Counted from the stretch's first letter, positions 31,905-42,574 are shown. The stretch: 64,000 bases of DNA from Variovorax paradoxus (GCF_009498455.1 NZ_CP045644.1:3041001-3105000), one strand, 5' to 3'. Notes: a model not told the origin generated them from the letters alone. Translations and numbers: made by a program.

Positions 31905-32465
31905 ATGCTCTATCAGATTCCTTCGTTTCTTCTCGACGTGATCGTCGGCCTGCTTGGCGGCGCCTGCCTGCTGCGCCTGTACATGCAATACCACCGCGTG
32001 CCCTTCGGCAATCCGCTGGGGCGTTTCGTGTTTGCCATCACCGACTGGATCGTGCTGCCGCTGCGGCGCATCGTGCCCGCCGTGAAGCGCTGGGACCTCG
32101 CAAGCCTGATCGCGGCCTGGCTGCTGGTGATGCTCAAATTTTTGGTGCTGTGGCTGCTGGCCGGCAGCCTGATGCGAATCACGGCGCTGCCGCTGGTTTC
32201 GCTGGTCGGCCTGCTGCAGCTCGCGGTGTCGGGCCTCACGGCGCTGCTGGTGGTGTACGCGGTGCTGTCGTGGATTCCGGGCGCGTCGCCGATGCTGCTC
32301 GACCTGATCTCGCGCCTGGCCGAGCCGCTGGTGCGGCCCTTCCGTCGCTTCATTCCGCTGATCGGCGGGGTCGACCTGTCGCCGCTGGCCGCCATCGTGG
32401 TGCTGCAGGTGGTGGCGATCGTGCTGGGCAACCTGCTGGTCTTCGCGTTCCGACTTGGCGCCTGA
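31905..32465 (+). CDS. YggT family membrane protein
   Basis: This 186-residue protein has two tandem YGGT domains, each with two hydrophobic segments, and the repeated pattern P(L/A)xRxxRRxxP (FVFAITDWIVLPLRRIVP and LAEPLVRPFRRFIP). It is an integral inner-membrane protein of unknown function, linked to cell envelope or osmotic tolerance in other bacteria. The ATG at 31905 is chosen. Confidence 0.9.
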   Translation: MLYQIPSFLLDVIVGLLGGACLLRLYMQYHRVPFGNPLGRFVFAITDWIVLPLRRIVPAVKRWDLASLIAAWLLVMLKFLVLWLLAGSLMRITALPLVSLVGLLQLAVSGLTALLVVYAVLSWIPGASPMLLDLISRLAEPLVRPFRRFIPLIGGVDLSPLAAIVVLQVVAIVLGNLLVFAFRLGA

Positions 32466-32486
32466 GGGCGTCACGCCGCAAAGCAA

Positions 32487-32521
32487 AACGCCCGCATCGC
32501 CTTTCACAGCGTGCGGGCGTT
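32487..32521 (-). terminator. Terminator between yggT and accD
   Basis: AACGCCCGCA (32487-32496) pairs perfectly with TGCGGGCGTT (32512-32521). Read on the minus strand the hairpin is followed by TTTTGCTTTG, so it best serves accD. It may also work weakly for yggT from the other side. Confidence 0.75.
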
Positions 32522-32549
32522 CAGGCCGGAGCCTAAGCTCAGGTGAGGG

Positions 32550-33422
32550 TCAGAGCACCGCGTCGGCCGGCTGGCGCAGCAGCATGGCCAGCGTGCTGGC
32601 GATGGTCTTGCGCAGTTCGCGGCGGTCGCTGATGAAGTCGATCGCGCCCTTGGTCTGCAGGAACTCGGCGCGCTGGAAGCCTTCGGGCAGAGTCACGCGC
32701 ACGGTCGATTCGATCACGCGCGGGCCGGCAAAGCCGATCAGCGCCTTGGGCTCGGCGATCACCACGTCGCCCACGAAAGCAAAGCCGGCGCTCACGCCGC
32801 CCATGGTCGGGTCGGTCAGCACGCTGATGTAGGGCAGGCCCTTCTTCGCCAGGCGCGTGAGCGCGGCGTTGGTCTTGGCCATCTGCATCAGCGAGAGCAG
32901 GCCTTCCTGCATGCGCGCGCCGCCGGTGGCGGTGAAGCAGATGAAGGGCACCTTCTGCTCGATGGCCGTTTCGACGCCGCGCACGAAGCGCTCGCCGACC
33001 ACGCTGCCCATGGAGCCGCCCATGAACTCGAACTCGAAGCAGGCCACGACCACGCTGATGCTGTGGACGGAGCCGCCCAGCACGACCAGTGCGTCGGTCT
33101 CGCCGGTGTTCTCCAGGGCTTCCTTCAGGCGCTCGGGGTACTTGCGGCTGTCCTTGAACTTCAGGGCATCGACCGGCAGCACTTCTTGGCCGACTTCGTA
33201 GCGGCCTTCGGCGTCCAAAAAGGCATCCAGGCGCGCGCGGGCGCCGATGCGGTGGTGGTGGCTGCAGCTGGGGCAGACGTTCTGGTTGTGCTCGAGGTCG
33301 GTCTTGTACAGAACGGTCTCGCAGGCCGGGCATTTGATCCACAGGCCCTCGGGCACCTGGCGGCGCTCGGACGGGTCGGTTTGTGCGATCTTGGCGGGTA
33401 GCAGTTTTTCAAGCCAGCTCAT
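32550..33422 (-). CDS. accD: Acetyl-CoA carboxylase, carboxyltransferase beta subunit
   Basis: This 290-residue subunit transfers carboxyl groups to acetyl-CoA in the first step of fatty-acid synthesis. An N-terminal four-cysteine zinc finger (C31, C34, C50, C53) is followed by the crotonase-like domain with [11 protein letters not shown] and [17 protein letters not shown] ribosome site precedes the ATG on the minus strand. It follows trpA, as in many betaproteobacteria. Confidence 0.97.
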   Translation of the reverse strand: MSWLEKLLPAKIAQTDPSERRQVPEGLWIKCPACETVLYKTDLEHNQNVCPSCSHHHRIGARARLDAFLDAEGRYEVGQEVLPVDALKFKDSRKYPERLKEALENTGETDALVVLGGSVHSISVVVACFEFEFMGGSMGSVVGERFVRGVETAIEQKVPFICFTATGGARMQEGLLSLMQMAKTNAALTRLAKKGLPYISVLTDPTMGGVSAGFAFVGDVVIAEPKALIGFAGPRVIESTVRVTLPEGFQRAEFLQTKGAIDFISDRRELRKTIASTLAMLLRQPADAVL

Positions 33423-33438
33423 GGGACTCCGAATTTCT

Positions 33439-33457
33439 CAGGAAGGAAGCCTTCCTG
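33439..33457. repeat. Inverted repeat upstream of accD
   Basis: CAGGAAGG (33439-33446) and CCTTCCTG (33450-33457) form an 8-bp perfect hairpin with a 3-base loop. It lies in the short trpA-accD gap, 17 bases before the accD start codon, and could influence accD translation or partial termination. Confidence 0.5.
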
Positions 33458-33467
33458 ACACTTAGCT

Positions 33468-33504
33468 CCCCTCTCCCGCACGGGAGAGAGGTTGGGGTTG
33501 AGGG
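33468..33504. repeat. Intergenic CTCTCCC-type repeat element
   Basis: CCCCTCTCCCG and CGGGAGAGAGG form a perfect hairpin (CTCTCCCG 33471-33478 with CGGGAGAG 33481-33488) followed by TTGGGGTTGAGGG. The form matches a short intergenic repeat common in many proteobacterial genomes. There is no T-tract, so it is probably not a simple terminator. Confidence 0.55.
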
Positions 33505-33513
33505 CAGTGGCGA

Positions 33514-34359
33514 TTATCGGCCAGCCGCGTTCTTGGCGGTAGCAGCCGGCAGGGCGTCGAGCGCCTCGCGGATGCCGGCCAGGAATTCGCGCACCGTGGG
33601 CACCACGTTTTCGCGGGGCTGGTCTTCGATGAGTTGAATGATCTTGGTGCCGATGACCACGGCGTCCGCCGCCGAGCCGACGGCCTGCGCCGTGCGCGCG
33701 TCGCGGATGCCGAAGCCCACGCCGACCGGAATGCTCACGTGCTCGCGGATGCGCGGGATCATGCGTCCGACCGCCTCGGTGTCGAGGTGGCCGGCACCGG
33801 TCACGCCCTTGAGCGACACGTAGTACACGTAGCCGCTCGCGATGCGCGCCACCTGCGCCATGCGCTCGGCGGTGCTCGTGGGGGCCAGCAGGAAGATCAG
33901 GTCGATGCCGGCAGCCTTCAGGTCGGCGGCGAAGTCCTCGCATTCCTCGGGCGGATAGTCGACGACCAGCAGGCCGTCGACGCCGGCCGCGGCCGCGTCG
34001 CGGATGAAGGCCTTCTTGCCGTGCACGAGGTCGTAGCGCTCGACCGGGTTGGCATAACCCATGAGCACGACCGGCGTGGTCGTGTCCTGGGCGCGGAACG
34101 CCGCCACCATGGCGAGCACCTGCTTCATGCCCACCCCCAATGCCAGCGCGGCTTCACCGGCCTTCTGGATCACGGGACCGTCGGCCATCGGGTCGGAGAA
34201 GGGCACGCCCAGCTCGATCACGTCGGCTCCGGCCTCGACCATGCCGTGCATGAGTTCGGGCGTGATGTCGGCGAAGGGGAAACCGGCGGTGACGTAAGGG
34301 ATCAGCGCGCGACGGCCCTGCGTTTGCAGGGTCTGGAACTTGGCGGCAATGCGGCTCAT
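33514..34359 (-). CDS. trpA: Tryptophan synthase alpha subunit
   Basis: This 281-residue TIM barrel cleaves indole-3-glycerol phosphate to indole. The catalytic residues E49 (in [12 protein letters not shown]) and D60 (in PMADGP) are at the same numbers as in the enteric enzyme. The ATG at 34359 overlaps the trpB stop, ensuring coupled synthesis of the alpha2-beta2 complex. Confidence 0.97.
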   Translation of the reverse strand: MSRIAAKFQTLQTQGRRALIPYVTAGFPFADITPELMHGMVEAGADVIELGVPFSDPMADGPVIQKAGEAALALGVGMKQVLAMVAAFRAQDTTTPVVLMGYANPVERYDLVHGKKAFIRDAAAAGVDGLLVVDYPPEECEDFAADLKAAGIDLIFLLAPTSTAERMAQVARIASGYVYYVSLKGVTGAGHLDTEAVGRMIPRIREHVSIPVGVGFGIRDARTAQAVGSAADAVVIGTKIIQLIEDQPRENVVPTVREFLAGIREALDALPAATAKNAAGR

Positions 34360-35645
34360 CACTTGCCTCCCTTCACGCTCAGACCGCGCATCGAGGGCCG
34401 GTCGTAGAAGTCGACACCCGACAGGTCGGCGACGGTGCCGATGTCCTTGTCGCCGCGGCCCGAGAGGTTCACGAGGATCGACTGGTCGGGGCGCATGGTC
34501 TTGGCGAGCTTCAGGGCGTAGGCCACGGCGTGGCTGGATTCGAGCGCGGGAATGATGCCCTCCGTGCGGCACAGGTAGTGGAAGGCTTCGAGCGCCTCCA
34601 TGTCGGTGATGCCGACGTATTCGGCGCGGCCGATGTCGGCCAGGTGCGCGTGCTCTGGGCCCACGCCGGGGTAGTCGAGGCCGGCGCTGATGCTGTGCGT
34701 TTCGGTGATCTGGCCGTCGTCGTTCTGCAGCAGGTAGGTGCGGTTGCCGTGCAGCACGCCCGGGCTGCCGCGCAGGATCGAGGCGGCGTGCTTGCCGCTG
34801 TCCAGTCCTTCGCCGGCCGCTTCCACGCCGATGAGGCGCGTGCCCGCGAACGGAATGTAGGGGTGGAAGATGCCGATCGCATTGCTGCCGCCGCCCACGC
34901 AGGCCACCACCACGTCGGGCTGCTTGCCCTCGGCTTCACCGGTGATGCCGTTGGCCGCGAGCATGGCGGGCATCTGAGCGATGCACTCGGTGCCGATCAC
35001 GCTCTGGAAGTCGCGCACCATCGTCGGGTAGGGGTGCGGGCCCGCCACCGTGCCGATGATGTAGAAGGTGTTTTCGACGTTGGTGACCCAGTCGCGCATG
35101 GCTTCGTTGAGCGCGTCTTTCAGCGTCTTGCTGCCCGATTCAACGGGCACGACGGTCGCGCCCAGCAGGTTCATGCGGTAGACATTGGGGCTCTGGCGCT
35201 TCACGTCCTGGCTGCCCATGTAGACCACGCATTCGAGGCCGTAGCGCGCACAGATGGTGGCGGTGGCCACGCCGTGCTGGCCGGCGCCGGTCTCGGCGAT
35301 CACGCGGGGCTTGCCCATGCGGCGCGCGAGCATCGCCTGGCCGATCACGTTGTTGATCTTGTGCGCGCCGGTGTGGTTGAGGTCTTCGCGCTTCAGGTAG
35401 ATCTGCGCGCCGCCCATTTCGCGGCTGGTGCGCGCGGCGTGGTAGATCGGCGAGGGGCGGCCGACGAAGTGCTTCAGCTCGTAGTGGAACTCGGCCAGGA
35501 AGGCCGGGTCGTCCTTGAACTTGGCGTACGCGTCGCGCAGCTCGTTGATCGCGTGGGTGAGCGTTTCGCTCGCGAAGGTGCCGCCGTAGGGGCCGAAGTG
35601 GCCGCTGGCGTCGGGTTGCTGGTAGTCCTGGAATTGGCTTTGCAT
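34359..35645 (-). CDS. trpB: Tryptophan synthase beta subunit
   Basis: This 428-residue PLP enzyme joins indole to serine. The PLP lysine K96 is in [12 protein letters not shown], and the phosphate-binding GGGSNAIG loop is present. It follows trpF by 48 bases and overlaps trpA. No trp leader peptide or TRAP-like repeats are visible in the gap. Confidence 0.97.
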   Translation of the reverse strand: MQSQFQDYQQPDASGHFGPYGGTFASETLTHAINELRDAYAKFKDDPAFLAEFHYELKHFVGRPSPIYHAARTSREMGGAQIYLKREDLNHTGAHKINNVIGQAMLARRMGKPRVIAETGAGQHGVATATICARYGLECVVYMGSQDVKRQSPNVYRMNLLGATVVPVESGSKTLKDALNEAMRDWVTNVENTFYIIGTVAGPHPYPTMVRDFQSVIGTECIAQMPAMLAANGITGEAEGKQPDVVVACVGGGSNAIGIFHPYIPFAGTRLIGVEAAGEGLDSGKHAASILRGSPGVLHGNRTYLLQNDDGQITETHSISAGLDYPGVGPEHAHLADIGRAEYVGITDMEALEAFHYLCRTEGIIPALESSHAVAYALKLAKTMRPDQSILVNLSGRGDKDIGTVADLSGVDFYDRPSMRGLSVKGGK

Positions 35646-35693
35646 GGTTCTCGATCGATGGGCCGCGGCCCGAATCGCGATCGGGTGCGGCGG

Positions 35694-36428
35694 CTAACTG
35701 GAGAAGGACGAAGCGTCGGCTGCCGAGGCTTTGACCGCATCTGCGGCTCTCACGGCGGCGACGAATGCCCGGATCTTTCCGGCGTCCTTGAGGCCCTTGT
35801 GCCCGGGACCGTCGATTTCGACGCCCGAGCTCACATCAACGGACAGCGTCTTGCAGCGCGTCCGCAGGCTGTGAATGCCATCGCTCACGTTTGCAGGTGT
35901 GAGCCCACCACTCAAGACGAGGTGAGCGTCGACGGCGGGTGGAAGAAGTGACCAATCGAAAGCCTTGCCGCCTCCGCCATAACCTTCGACATGGGCGTCG
36001 AGCAGGATGGCCTGGGCGTGGGAGTAATCGGACGCGTATTTTACGAGGTCGAAGCCGGCCCCGGCCGCACCGAGCGGAATGCGGGCGGCGCGCATGTAAC
36101 GAAAGCCCCCCGGACCGGTGGCTTCCTCACATTGTTCGGGCGTTTCTTCCCCGTGAAATTGCGCCATGGCGCCCGGCACACGGGCCAGCGATGCTATGAC
36201 TTCGGGAGCATCTGCATTGACGAACAGCAGCACGGGCGTGATGAAGGGCGGCAGGCGCGAGGCCAGTTCGGCGGCGCGCTCGGCGCTCACGGCGCGCGGG
36301 CTCTTCGGGTAGAGCACGAAACCGATCGCGTCGGCGCCGGCCTCGACCGCCGCGTCCACGTCGGCCTCACGCGTGAGGCCACAGATCTTGATGCGGGTGC
36401 GCGGGGCGAGGAGGGCGGGGGATGTCAT
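35694..36428 (-). CDS. trpF: Phosphoribosylanthranilate isomerase
   Basis: This 244-residue TIM barrel isomerises phosphoribosylanthranilate. KICGLTREADV near the N terminus holds the catalytic Cys, and LSGGLTPANV is near the end. The start overlaps the truA stop by 4 bases. It is slightly long because of N-terminal and C-terminal Ala-rich extensions. Confidence 0.95.
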   Translation of the reverse strand: MTSPALLAPRTRIKICGLTREADVDAAVEAGADAIGFVLYPKSPRAVSAERAAELASRLPPFITPVLLFVNADAPEVIASLARVPGAMAQFHGEETPEQCEEATGPGGFRYMRAARIPLGAAGAGFDLVKYASDYSHAQAILLDAHVEGYGGGGKAFDWSLLPPAVDAHLVLSGGLTPANVSDGIHSLRTRCKTLSVDVSSGVEIDGPGHKGLKDAGKIRAFVAAVRAADAVKASAADASSFSS

Positions 36429-37249
36429 GGCGGGCCATCATACGAAGCCCGGTCGCCCTGGAACGTGGCCTCGGCCGGCAGACCCCACTTGGCGTCGTAC
36501 AACGGGCCGAGGAAGTACAGGCCGTCGGCGGAGAAGGTGGGCGCCGCCACCTTGCGGCTGCGCGCTTCGAGCACCTCGGTGATCCATTCGGGCCGCTCGT
36601 CGCCGCGGCCGATGCGCACGAGGCTGCCCATCAGGTTGCGGATCATGTGGTGCAGGAAGGCGTCGGCCTCGAACTCGAAGTGCCAGCGGCAGCGCTCGCC
36701 GTCGCCCACGCGCGAAATTTCGAGGCGCCGCAGGTCCTTGACCGGCGAGAGGGCCTGGCAGGCCGAGGCGCGGAACGAGCTGAAATCGTGCCGGCCGACG
36801 AGCAGTGCCGCCGCGGCGCGCATCGCGTCGCCGTCGAGCGCGTACATCGACCAGCCGACCCGGCCCGCATCGAGGCTGGGCCGCACGGGCGATTGCGAGA
36901 GCACGTAGACGTAGCGACGCGCCAGGGCACTGGCGCGGCAATGGAATTCGGCGGGCACCGGGTGCGCCCACTGCACCGCGATGTCGTCGGGCAGGTAGCG
37001 GTTGGTGCCGCGCATCCAGGAGAAAGGGTCGCGTTCGATGTCGGTGTCGAAGTGCACCACCTGCATGAGCCCGTGCACGCCGGCGTCGGTGCGGCCGGCG
37101 CACAGCGTGGTGACTCTGCTGCCGGCGGGCAGCCCGGCGAACTTCGCGAGGGCGGCTTCGAGCTTGTCCTGCACCGTGCGGCCCGAGCGCTGGCTCTGCC
37201 AGCCCTCATATGCCTGGCCGTTGTAGCGGATGCCGAGTGCCAGCCTCAC
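36425..37249 (-). CDS. truA: tRNA pseudouridine synthase A
   Basis: This 274-residue enzyme makes pseudouridine 38-40 in the tRNA anticodon arm. The catalytic Asp D55 is in CAGRTDAGVHG, and the family motif FHHM-like FLHHMIRNLMG is present. It lies between fimV and trpF, the conserved order in this group. Confidence 0.96.
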   Translation of the reverse strand: MRLALGIRYNGQAYEGWQSQRSGRTVQDKLEAALAKFAGLPAGSRVTTLCAGRTDAGVHGLMQVVHFDTDIERDPFSWMRGTNRYLPDDIAVQWAHPVPAEFHCRASALARRYVYVLSQSPVRPSLDAGRVGWSMYALDGDAMRAAAALLVGRHDFSSFRASACQALSPVKDLRRLEISRVGDGERCRWHFEFEADAFLHHMIRNLMGSLVRIGRGDERPEWITEVLEARSRKVAAPTFSADGLYFLGPLYDAKWGLPAEATFQGDRASYDGPP

Positions 37250-37280
37250 GAAGCGATCAGAAGGGCAGTCGGCAACAGGC

Positions 37281-40082
37281 TCAGCGCAGTTCGGCGAGCA
37301 GTTGCTTGGCTTGCGACTTGAGCTCGCCAGCGCTTTCGGCTTCGACTTCCTCGACCAGCGAGCGCGCGCCTTCGACGTCGCCGATGGCCTGCAGTTCGCG
37401 CGCCAGCGAGAGCTTCACGGCGTGCGGGTTGTCGTCGCCGTCGTCGTCCAGTTCGGACGGCGAGGTGGCCACAGCCGCAGAGCGCGGTGCTTCGGCAGCG
37501 GCAGAGCGGGCCGGCAGTCCGGCGAGTGCGCTCATGTCGAACTCGATAAAGCCCGAATCGGCGGGCAGCGTGTCGCGCAGCATGGCCGGGCGGGTGTTGT
37601 GCTCCGCGTCGCTGAGTGACGAGGGGCGCGTGTTGGCGGTCAGCGCGCCGGGGGCGGTGTCGAAATCATTCTCGAGGTCGACAGGTGCTGCGGCGTGGCC
37701 GTTGCTCAGCGGGGCCGGTGCGGGCGCCGGCGCATAGACCGACTTCGGCAGGCTGGCGCCCACAGGAGCGGGCGCCGGTGCCGGCGGCTGGGTCAGGTCG
37801 AGGTCGAAGTCCAGCGGCGCGACCGAAGGCATGAAGGCCGGCGGTGCCGACGCGACGGGCGGTGCGGCAGGAGGCGGCGGCGGTGCCACGACGGGGGCGG
37901 CGGCCGGCTTGGCGGCGGCTGCCAATGCCCCGGCAAACGCGGCGGTTTCGGCCTGGCTCGCGCCACGTGCGGTGCTGCCCGTGCCCGATTCGTACAGCGG
38001 GTTGCCCGGATCGAGGTCCTTGCCCATGTCGACCACGCGGTTCCATTCGGAGCCCGCGCCGTTGGTGAGCTTGTGCACTTCGGTGGCCAGGCCGTCGAAG
38101 GCGCGCACGTCGCGGCGCTTGGCATGGATCTCGAGCAGCTTGAGATGGATGGCGGTGCGGTCCGGGTTCAGGCGCAGCGCTTCACGCAGGATTTCCTCGG
38201 CCTGCAGGTCGCGGCCATAGGCGAGGTAGACGTCGGCTTCGGCGACCGGATCGACATCGCCCGCGTCGAGTTGGCTCGGCGAGTACGAGAGTGACGACAC
38301 AGTGGAGTCGCCGCGGTTCTTGGTGTCGACCGATTCACCGCCGCTGGCGCCGAAGAACGAGTCCTTGGGAATGCGGCTCTCGAGGAACACGCTTTCGCTC
38401 ATCTCTTCGCGGCGGCGGCCCAGCACGCGGTACAGCAGGAAGCCGATCAGCAGCGCGATCAGCGCGGCGCCGGCGAGCATCAGCGGGTTGTCGAGCAATT
38501 CGTCGAGGAAGCTGCGCTCCGGCGGGGGCGGCGGCGGAGCGGCCTTCACCACGGGCTTGGGCGCGACGACGGGGGCTGCAGCGGCCGCAGCGCTGGCAGC
38601 GGCTGCCGCTGGGAGGGCGGCCGCGTCGGTGGCGGACGGTGTGGCTGCTGCGGCGGGTGCAGCAGCAGAGGCCGCGGCGACAGGGGGCGTTGCCGTGGGA
38701 GCGGCTGGTGCAGTGGCCGGAGCTGGCGTTGCCGGTGCGGTGGCGGCAGCTGCAGGCGCTGCGACGGGCGCAGGTCCTGCCGTGACCGCCGGCGACGGCG
38801 TCGTGGCGCCGGTCAGAGGCGCGGGAACGGCAACGCCGGGCGTGGTGGCCGGCGTTGCAGGTGCAGCAGCAGCGGACGATCCGGTGCCGGTACCCGCACC
38901 GGCCTTGAGCTTGTTCAGCTCGTTGATGTTCTTCGTGAGTTCGGCGACGCGGTTGCTGCTGTCCTGCGCCTGGCGGGCCTGCGCAACCTTTTCGTCGGCG
39001 GCGCGCGCGGCGGCGTTGCCTTGCGACACTGTGAGCTTGTCGGGGGCGCTGGCGGCGGCGTTGCGATCTTCCACGCTGGCCTGCAGCTTGCCCGAGGCCT
39101 GGCGGCTCGCGGCGGCCACGTTGGTGGTGGGGGCGTTTTCGGCGAGGCGCTGACGGTAGCTGCCGAAGTCGCGGCTTTGCGCGGTGATCGTGCGGCGCGC
39201 GTCGGCGGCTGGCACGGCGCTCGCTGCGGCGGCGTTGGGCAGGTCGAGCACGGCACCGGCCTTCATCCGGTTGACGTTGCCGCCGACGAAGGCGTCGGGA
39301 TTGGCGTTCAGCAGCGCGACCAGCATCTGGTCGAGCGACACATCGGCGGGCTTGTGAGCGGAGGCAATCTTGCCGGCGGTGTCGCCGCGGCGCGTTGTGA
39401 CTTGCTCGCCACTGCCGCCACTGGGCGCGACGACGGCGGCACGTGCCGGCGCAGGAGCCGGTGCGGCAGCAGGGGCCGGCGCCGCAGCAGCGGGTGCCGG
39501 CGTTGCCGCGACCGCCGGTGCAGGTTCGCGGCGCACACGCGGGGCGGGCGCGGGGCGCTCGACCGGCGTGGCGATCTGCGGTGCGATGGGCGCCACCGGT
39601 GCGGCGGCCGCCTGGCGCGTGGCCGGCGGATCGAGCAGCACGGTGTAGTCGCGCACGATGCGGCCCGAGGCGCCGTTGGCTTCGAGCAGCAGGTCGATGA
39701 AGGGGTCGTTGAGCGGACGGTTGCCGGCCAGGCGCACGACGTACTGGCCGCCGGCGCGACGTTGCAGCGTGGCTTTCACGTCGCCGAGGGCCGCGTTGTA
39801 CGGGATGCCTGCATTCTTGAAGGCTTCGGCCGTGGCGATGTTGATCTTCAGGCCTTCCGCTTCATTGGCGGCCATTTCGGTGACATCGATCTCGGCGCGC
39901 AAGGGTTCGCCCAGTGCCGACTGCACCCGCAGCGGCCCGAGCGCGAACGCGCTGGCGTCAGGGCTGGCGAGCCCCAGCGTCAGGGCGGCGGCAGCGCCCA
40001 GGATGGAAAGGCGCCAGCCATTTGACGGCAGGGCGGGGCGGGCGGCCGAAGGGCGGGCCGCGGGCAACAGATGTCTTGTCAT
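37281..40082 (-). CDS. fimV: FimV/HubP-like polar LysM protein
   Basis: This 933-residue envelope protein resembles FimV, which organises the cell pole, type IV pili and peptidoglycan in relatives. A signal peptide (to about residue 45) precedes the FimV N-terminal domain (ALGPLRVQSALGEPLRAEIDV), and a LysM-like peptidoglycan-binding region lies near residues 230-277. A long Ala/Pro-rich linker (about 385-535), a single membrane segment near 540-560, a TPR-like part (about 620-700) and the FimV C-terminal domain (last 45 residues) follow. Most of the linker is low complexity. Confidence 0.9.
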   Translation of the reverse strand: MTRHLLPAARPSAARPALPSNGWRLSILGAAAALTLGLASPDASAFALGPLRVQSALGEPLRAEIDVTEMAANEAEGLKINIATAEAFKNAGIPYNAALGDVKATLQRRAGGQYVVRLAGNRPLNDPFIDLLLEANGASGRIVRDYTVLLDPPATRQAAAAPVAPIAPQIATPVERPAPAPRVRREPAPAVAATPAPAAAAPAPAAAPAPAPARAAVVAPSGGSGEQVTTRRGDTAGKIASAHKPADVSLDQMLVALLNANPDAFVGGNVNRMKAGAVLDLPNAAAASAVPAADARRTITAQSRDFGSYRQRLAENAPTTNVAAASRQASGKLQASVEDRNAAASAPDKLTVSQGNAAARAADEKVAQARQAQDSSNRVAELTKNINELNKLKAGAGTGTGSSAAAAPATPATTPGVAVPAPLTGATTPSPAVTAGPAPVAAPAAAATAPATPAPATAPAAPTATPPVAAASAAAPAAAATPSATDAAALPAAAAASAAAAAAPVVAPKPVVKAAPPPPPPERSFLDELLDNPLMLAGAALIALLIGFLLYRVLGRRREEMSESVFLESRIPKDSFFGASGGESVDTKNRGDSTVSSLSYSPSQLDAGDVDPVAEADVYLAYGRDLQAEEILREALRLNPDRTAIHLKLLEIHAKRRDVRAFDGLATEVHKLTNGAGSEWNRVVDMGKDLDPGNPLYESGTGSTARGASQAETAAFAGALAAAAKPAAAPVVAPPPPPAAPPVASAPPAFMPSVAPLDFDLDLTQPPAPAPAPVGASLPKSVYAPAPAPAPLSNGHAAAPVDLENDFDTAPGALTANTRPSSLSDAEHNTRPAMLRDTLPADSGFIEFDMSALAGLPARSAAAEAPRSAAVATSPSELDDDGDDNPHAVKLSLARELQAIGDVEGARSLVEEVEAESAGELKSQAKQLLAELR

Positions 40083-40199
40083 GCTGATAGGGGCGGCTCA
40101 GGCCCTGAATTTGTAAGAGGACGTTAGCATCATCAACATGCACTGACAAGGCAATGCGCCTGATCTACCCAGTGCGCGCATACTTCCGATGACATCCTG

Positions 40200-40217
40200 T
40201 GTTGCCTTTTGGCAACA
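40200..40217. repeat. Inverted repeat in the fimV-asd gap
   Basis: TGTTGCC, a TTTT spacer and GGCAACA make an 18-base palindrome upstream of fimV on the minus strand. A T-rich ATTTTTG follows only on the plus strand, where no upstream gene needs a terminator. A protein-binding site or mRNA hairpin before fimV is possible. Confidence 0.45.
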
Positions 40218-40249
40218 TTTTTGTATTTCAAGGCCCTGAGCAACCCGCA

Positions 40250-41395
40250 TCAGGCTTCGAGCAGGATGCGCAGCATGCGGCGCAGCGGTTCGGCCGCGCC
40301 CCACAGCAGCTGATCGCCGATGGTGAAGGCGCCGACGTACTCGGGGCCCATCGCCAGCTTGCGGATGCGGCCGACCGGGATGTCCATGGTGCCCGTCACG
40401 GCCACCGGCGTCAGGTCCTTCAGCGTGGCTTCGCGCGTGTTCGGCACGACCTTGGCCCAGGGGTTGTCGGCGGCGATCATCGCTTCGATGTCGGCCACCG
40501 GCACGTCCTTCTTGAGCTTGAAGGTCAGCGCCTGGCTGTGGCAGCGCATCGCACCGATGCGCACGCAGAAGCCGTCGACCGGCGTGGCAGCGGTGCCGAA
40601 GCCCGCGCCCTGGCCGAGGATCTTGTTGGTCTCGGCGCCGCCCTTCCACTCTTCCTTGGACATACCGTCGCCCAGGTCCTTGTCGATCCAGGGGATCAGC
40701 GAGCCGCCCAACGGCGCGCCGAAGTTGGCGATTTCGGAGGCGCTCAGGTTCTGCTGCTTGTGCAGCACCTTGCGGTCGATCTCGAGGATGGCCGACTTCG
40801 GGTCGTCGAGCAGGGAGCGCACTTCGGCGTTCAGCGTGCCGAACTGGGTCAGCAGCTCGCGCATGTGCTGCGCACCGCCGCCCGAGGCTGCCTGGTAGGT
40901 CATGCTGGTCATCCACTCGACCAGGCCGGCCTTGTAGAGGGCGCCCACGCCCATGAGCATGCAGCTCACGGTGCAGTTGCCGCCGACCCAGTTCTTGCCG
41001 CCCTTGGCGAGCGCGTTCTGGATCACGGGCAGGTTGACGGGGTCGAGCACGATGATCGCGTCATCGTTCATGCGCAGCGTGGAGGCCGCGTCGATCCAGT
41101 GGCCGTTCCAGCCGGCGGCGCGCAGCTTGGGGAACACCTCGCTGGTGTAGTCGCCGCCCTGGCAGGTGATGACGATGTCGCACTTCTTCAGCGCCTCGAT
41201 GTCGTTCGCATCCTTGAGCGCGGTTTCGTTCTTGGCCATCGCCGGGGCCTTGCCGCCGGCGTTGGAGGTCGAGAAGAAGACCGGCTCGATGAGGCCGAAG
41301 TCGCCTTCGGCCTGCATGCGGTCCATGAGGACCGAGCCGACCATGCCGCGCCAGCCTACGAGGCCGACCAGAGGTTGCTTGGATGCGTTCGCCAT
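40250..41395 (-). CDS. asd: Aspartate-semialdehyde dehydrogenase
   Basis: This 381-residue enzyme reduces aspartyl phosphate, feeding lysine, threonine, methionine and cell-wall diaminopimelate synthesis. [14 protein letters not shown] is the NADP-binding start and C141 in [10 protein letters not shown] is the nucleophile. It belongs to the longer gram-negative Asd type. It lies 90 bases downstream of leuB. Confidence 0.97.
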   Translation of the reverse strand: MANASKQPLVGLVGWRGMVGSVLMDRMQAEGDFGLIEPVFFSTSNAGGKAPAMAKNETALKDANDIEALKKCDIVITCQGGDYTSEVFPKLRAAGWNGHWIDAASTLRMNDDAIIVLDPVNLPVIQNALAKGGKNWVGGNCTVSCMLMGVGALYKAGLVEWMTSMTYQAASGGGAQHMRELLTQFGTLNAEVRSLLDDPKSAILEIDRKVLHKQQNLSASEIANFGAPLGGSLIPWIDKDLGDGMSKEEWKGGAETNKILGQGAGFGTAATPVDGFCVRIGAMRCHSQALTFKLKKDVPVADIEAMIAADNPWAKVVPNTREATLKDLTPVAVTGTMDIPVGRIRKLAMGPEYVGAFTIGDQLLWGAAEPLRRMLRILLEA

Positions 41396-41485
41396 TTCAG
41401 TTTGCCCTTAGTGAAGAAAGAAAAAATCAGTCTTTTTTGCCCCCGACTCGTCGGCCGGGGGAGGGCGTGACGAAGCGGGCTGCGG

Positions 41486-42574
41486 TTAGCCGGTAATCGT
41501 CTTTTTGGTGATGGCTGCTACGACCGCGTCGCCCATTTCGCGGGTGCCGACGCGCTTCGTGCCTTCAGACCAGATGTCGCCCGTGCGCAGCCCGGAGGCG
41601 AGCACGTGCTTGACCGCCGACTCGATTCGGTCGGCAGCTTCGGGTTGGTTCAGGGAGAAGCGGAGCATCATGGCAGCGGACAGGATTGTAGCCAAAGGAT
41701 TGGCAACCCCTTTGCCAGCAATGTCGGGGGCACTGCCGTGGCTGGGCTCGTACAGGCCCTGGTTGCTCGCATTGAGCGACGCCGAGGGCAGCATGCCGAT
41801 CGAGCCGGTGAGCATCGCGGCCTCGTCCGAGAGGATGTCGCCGAACATGTTGCCGGTGACCACCACGTCGAACTTCTTGGGCGCCTTCACGAGCTGCATG
41901 GCCGCGTTGTCGACGTACATGTGGTCGAGTTCGACGTCCGGATATTCCTTGCCGACCTCGGTCACGATGTCCTTCCAGAACTGGAAGGTCTCCAGCACGT
42001 TGGCCTTGTCCACGCTGGTCACGCGCTTGCTGCGCTTGCGGGCCGCTTCGAAGGCCACGCGAGCGATGCGCTCGACCTCGGGGCGCGAGTAGCGCATCGT
42101 GTCGAAGGCTTCCTCGGCGCCCGGAAAGTGGCCGTCGGTGGCGATGCGGCGTCCGCGCGGCTGGCCGAAGTAGATGTCGCCGGTCAGCTCGCGGATGATG
42201 AGGATGTCCAGGCCCGCGATCAGCTCGGGCTTCAGGCTCGAGGCGTCCACCAGCTGCTCGTAGCAGATGGCCGGGCGGAAGTTCGCGAACAGCCCCAGGT
42301 TCTTGCGCAGCCCCAGGATGGCCTGTTCGGGACGCAGCGGGCGGTCGAGCTTGTCGTACTTCCAGTCGCCGACCGCGCCGAACAGCACCGCGTCGGATGC
42401 CTTCGCGAGCGCGAGCGTCGACTCCGGCAGCGGATGACCGTGCGCCTCGTAGGCCGCGCCGCCGACCAGGGCCGACTCCATCTCGAACTTCAGGTCGAGG
42501 ACGTCGAGCACCCTGACGGCTTCCGCCACGATTTCGGTGCCGATGCCGTCACCCGGGAGAACTGCGATTTTCAT
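41486..42574 (-). CDS. leuB: 3-isopropylmalate dehydrogenase
   Basis: This 362-residue NAD-dependent decarboxylating dehydrogenase belongs to the leucine pathway. [16 protein letters not shown] is typical, [13 protein letters not shown] and [14 protein letters not shown] are conserved substrate and cofactor loops. It follows leuD by 43 bases. Confidence 0.97.
   Translation of the reverse strand: MKIAVLPGDGIGTEIVAEAVRVLDVLDLKFEMESALVGGAAYEAHGHPLPESTLALAKASDAVLFGAVGDWKYDKLDRPLRPEQAILGLRKNLGLFANFRPAICYEQLVDASSLKPELIAGLDILIIRELTGDIYFGQPRGRRIATDGHFPGAEEAFDTMRYSRPEVERIARVAFEAARKRSKRVTSVDKANVLETFQFWKDIVTEVGKEYPDVELDHMYVDNAAMQLVKAPKKFDVVVTGNMFGDILSDEAAMLTGSIGMLPSASLNASNQGLYEPSHGSAPDIAGKGVANPLATILSAAMMLRFSLNQPEAADRIESAVKHVLASGLRTGDIWSEGTKRVGTREMGDAVVAAITKKTITG

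Noticed and set aside
41396..41485. Hairpin between leuB and asd (CCCCCG/CGGGGG) as terminator
   Set aside because: No T-tract follows the stem on either strand, so termination is not supported.
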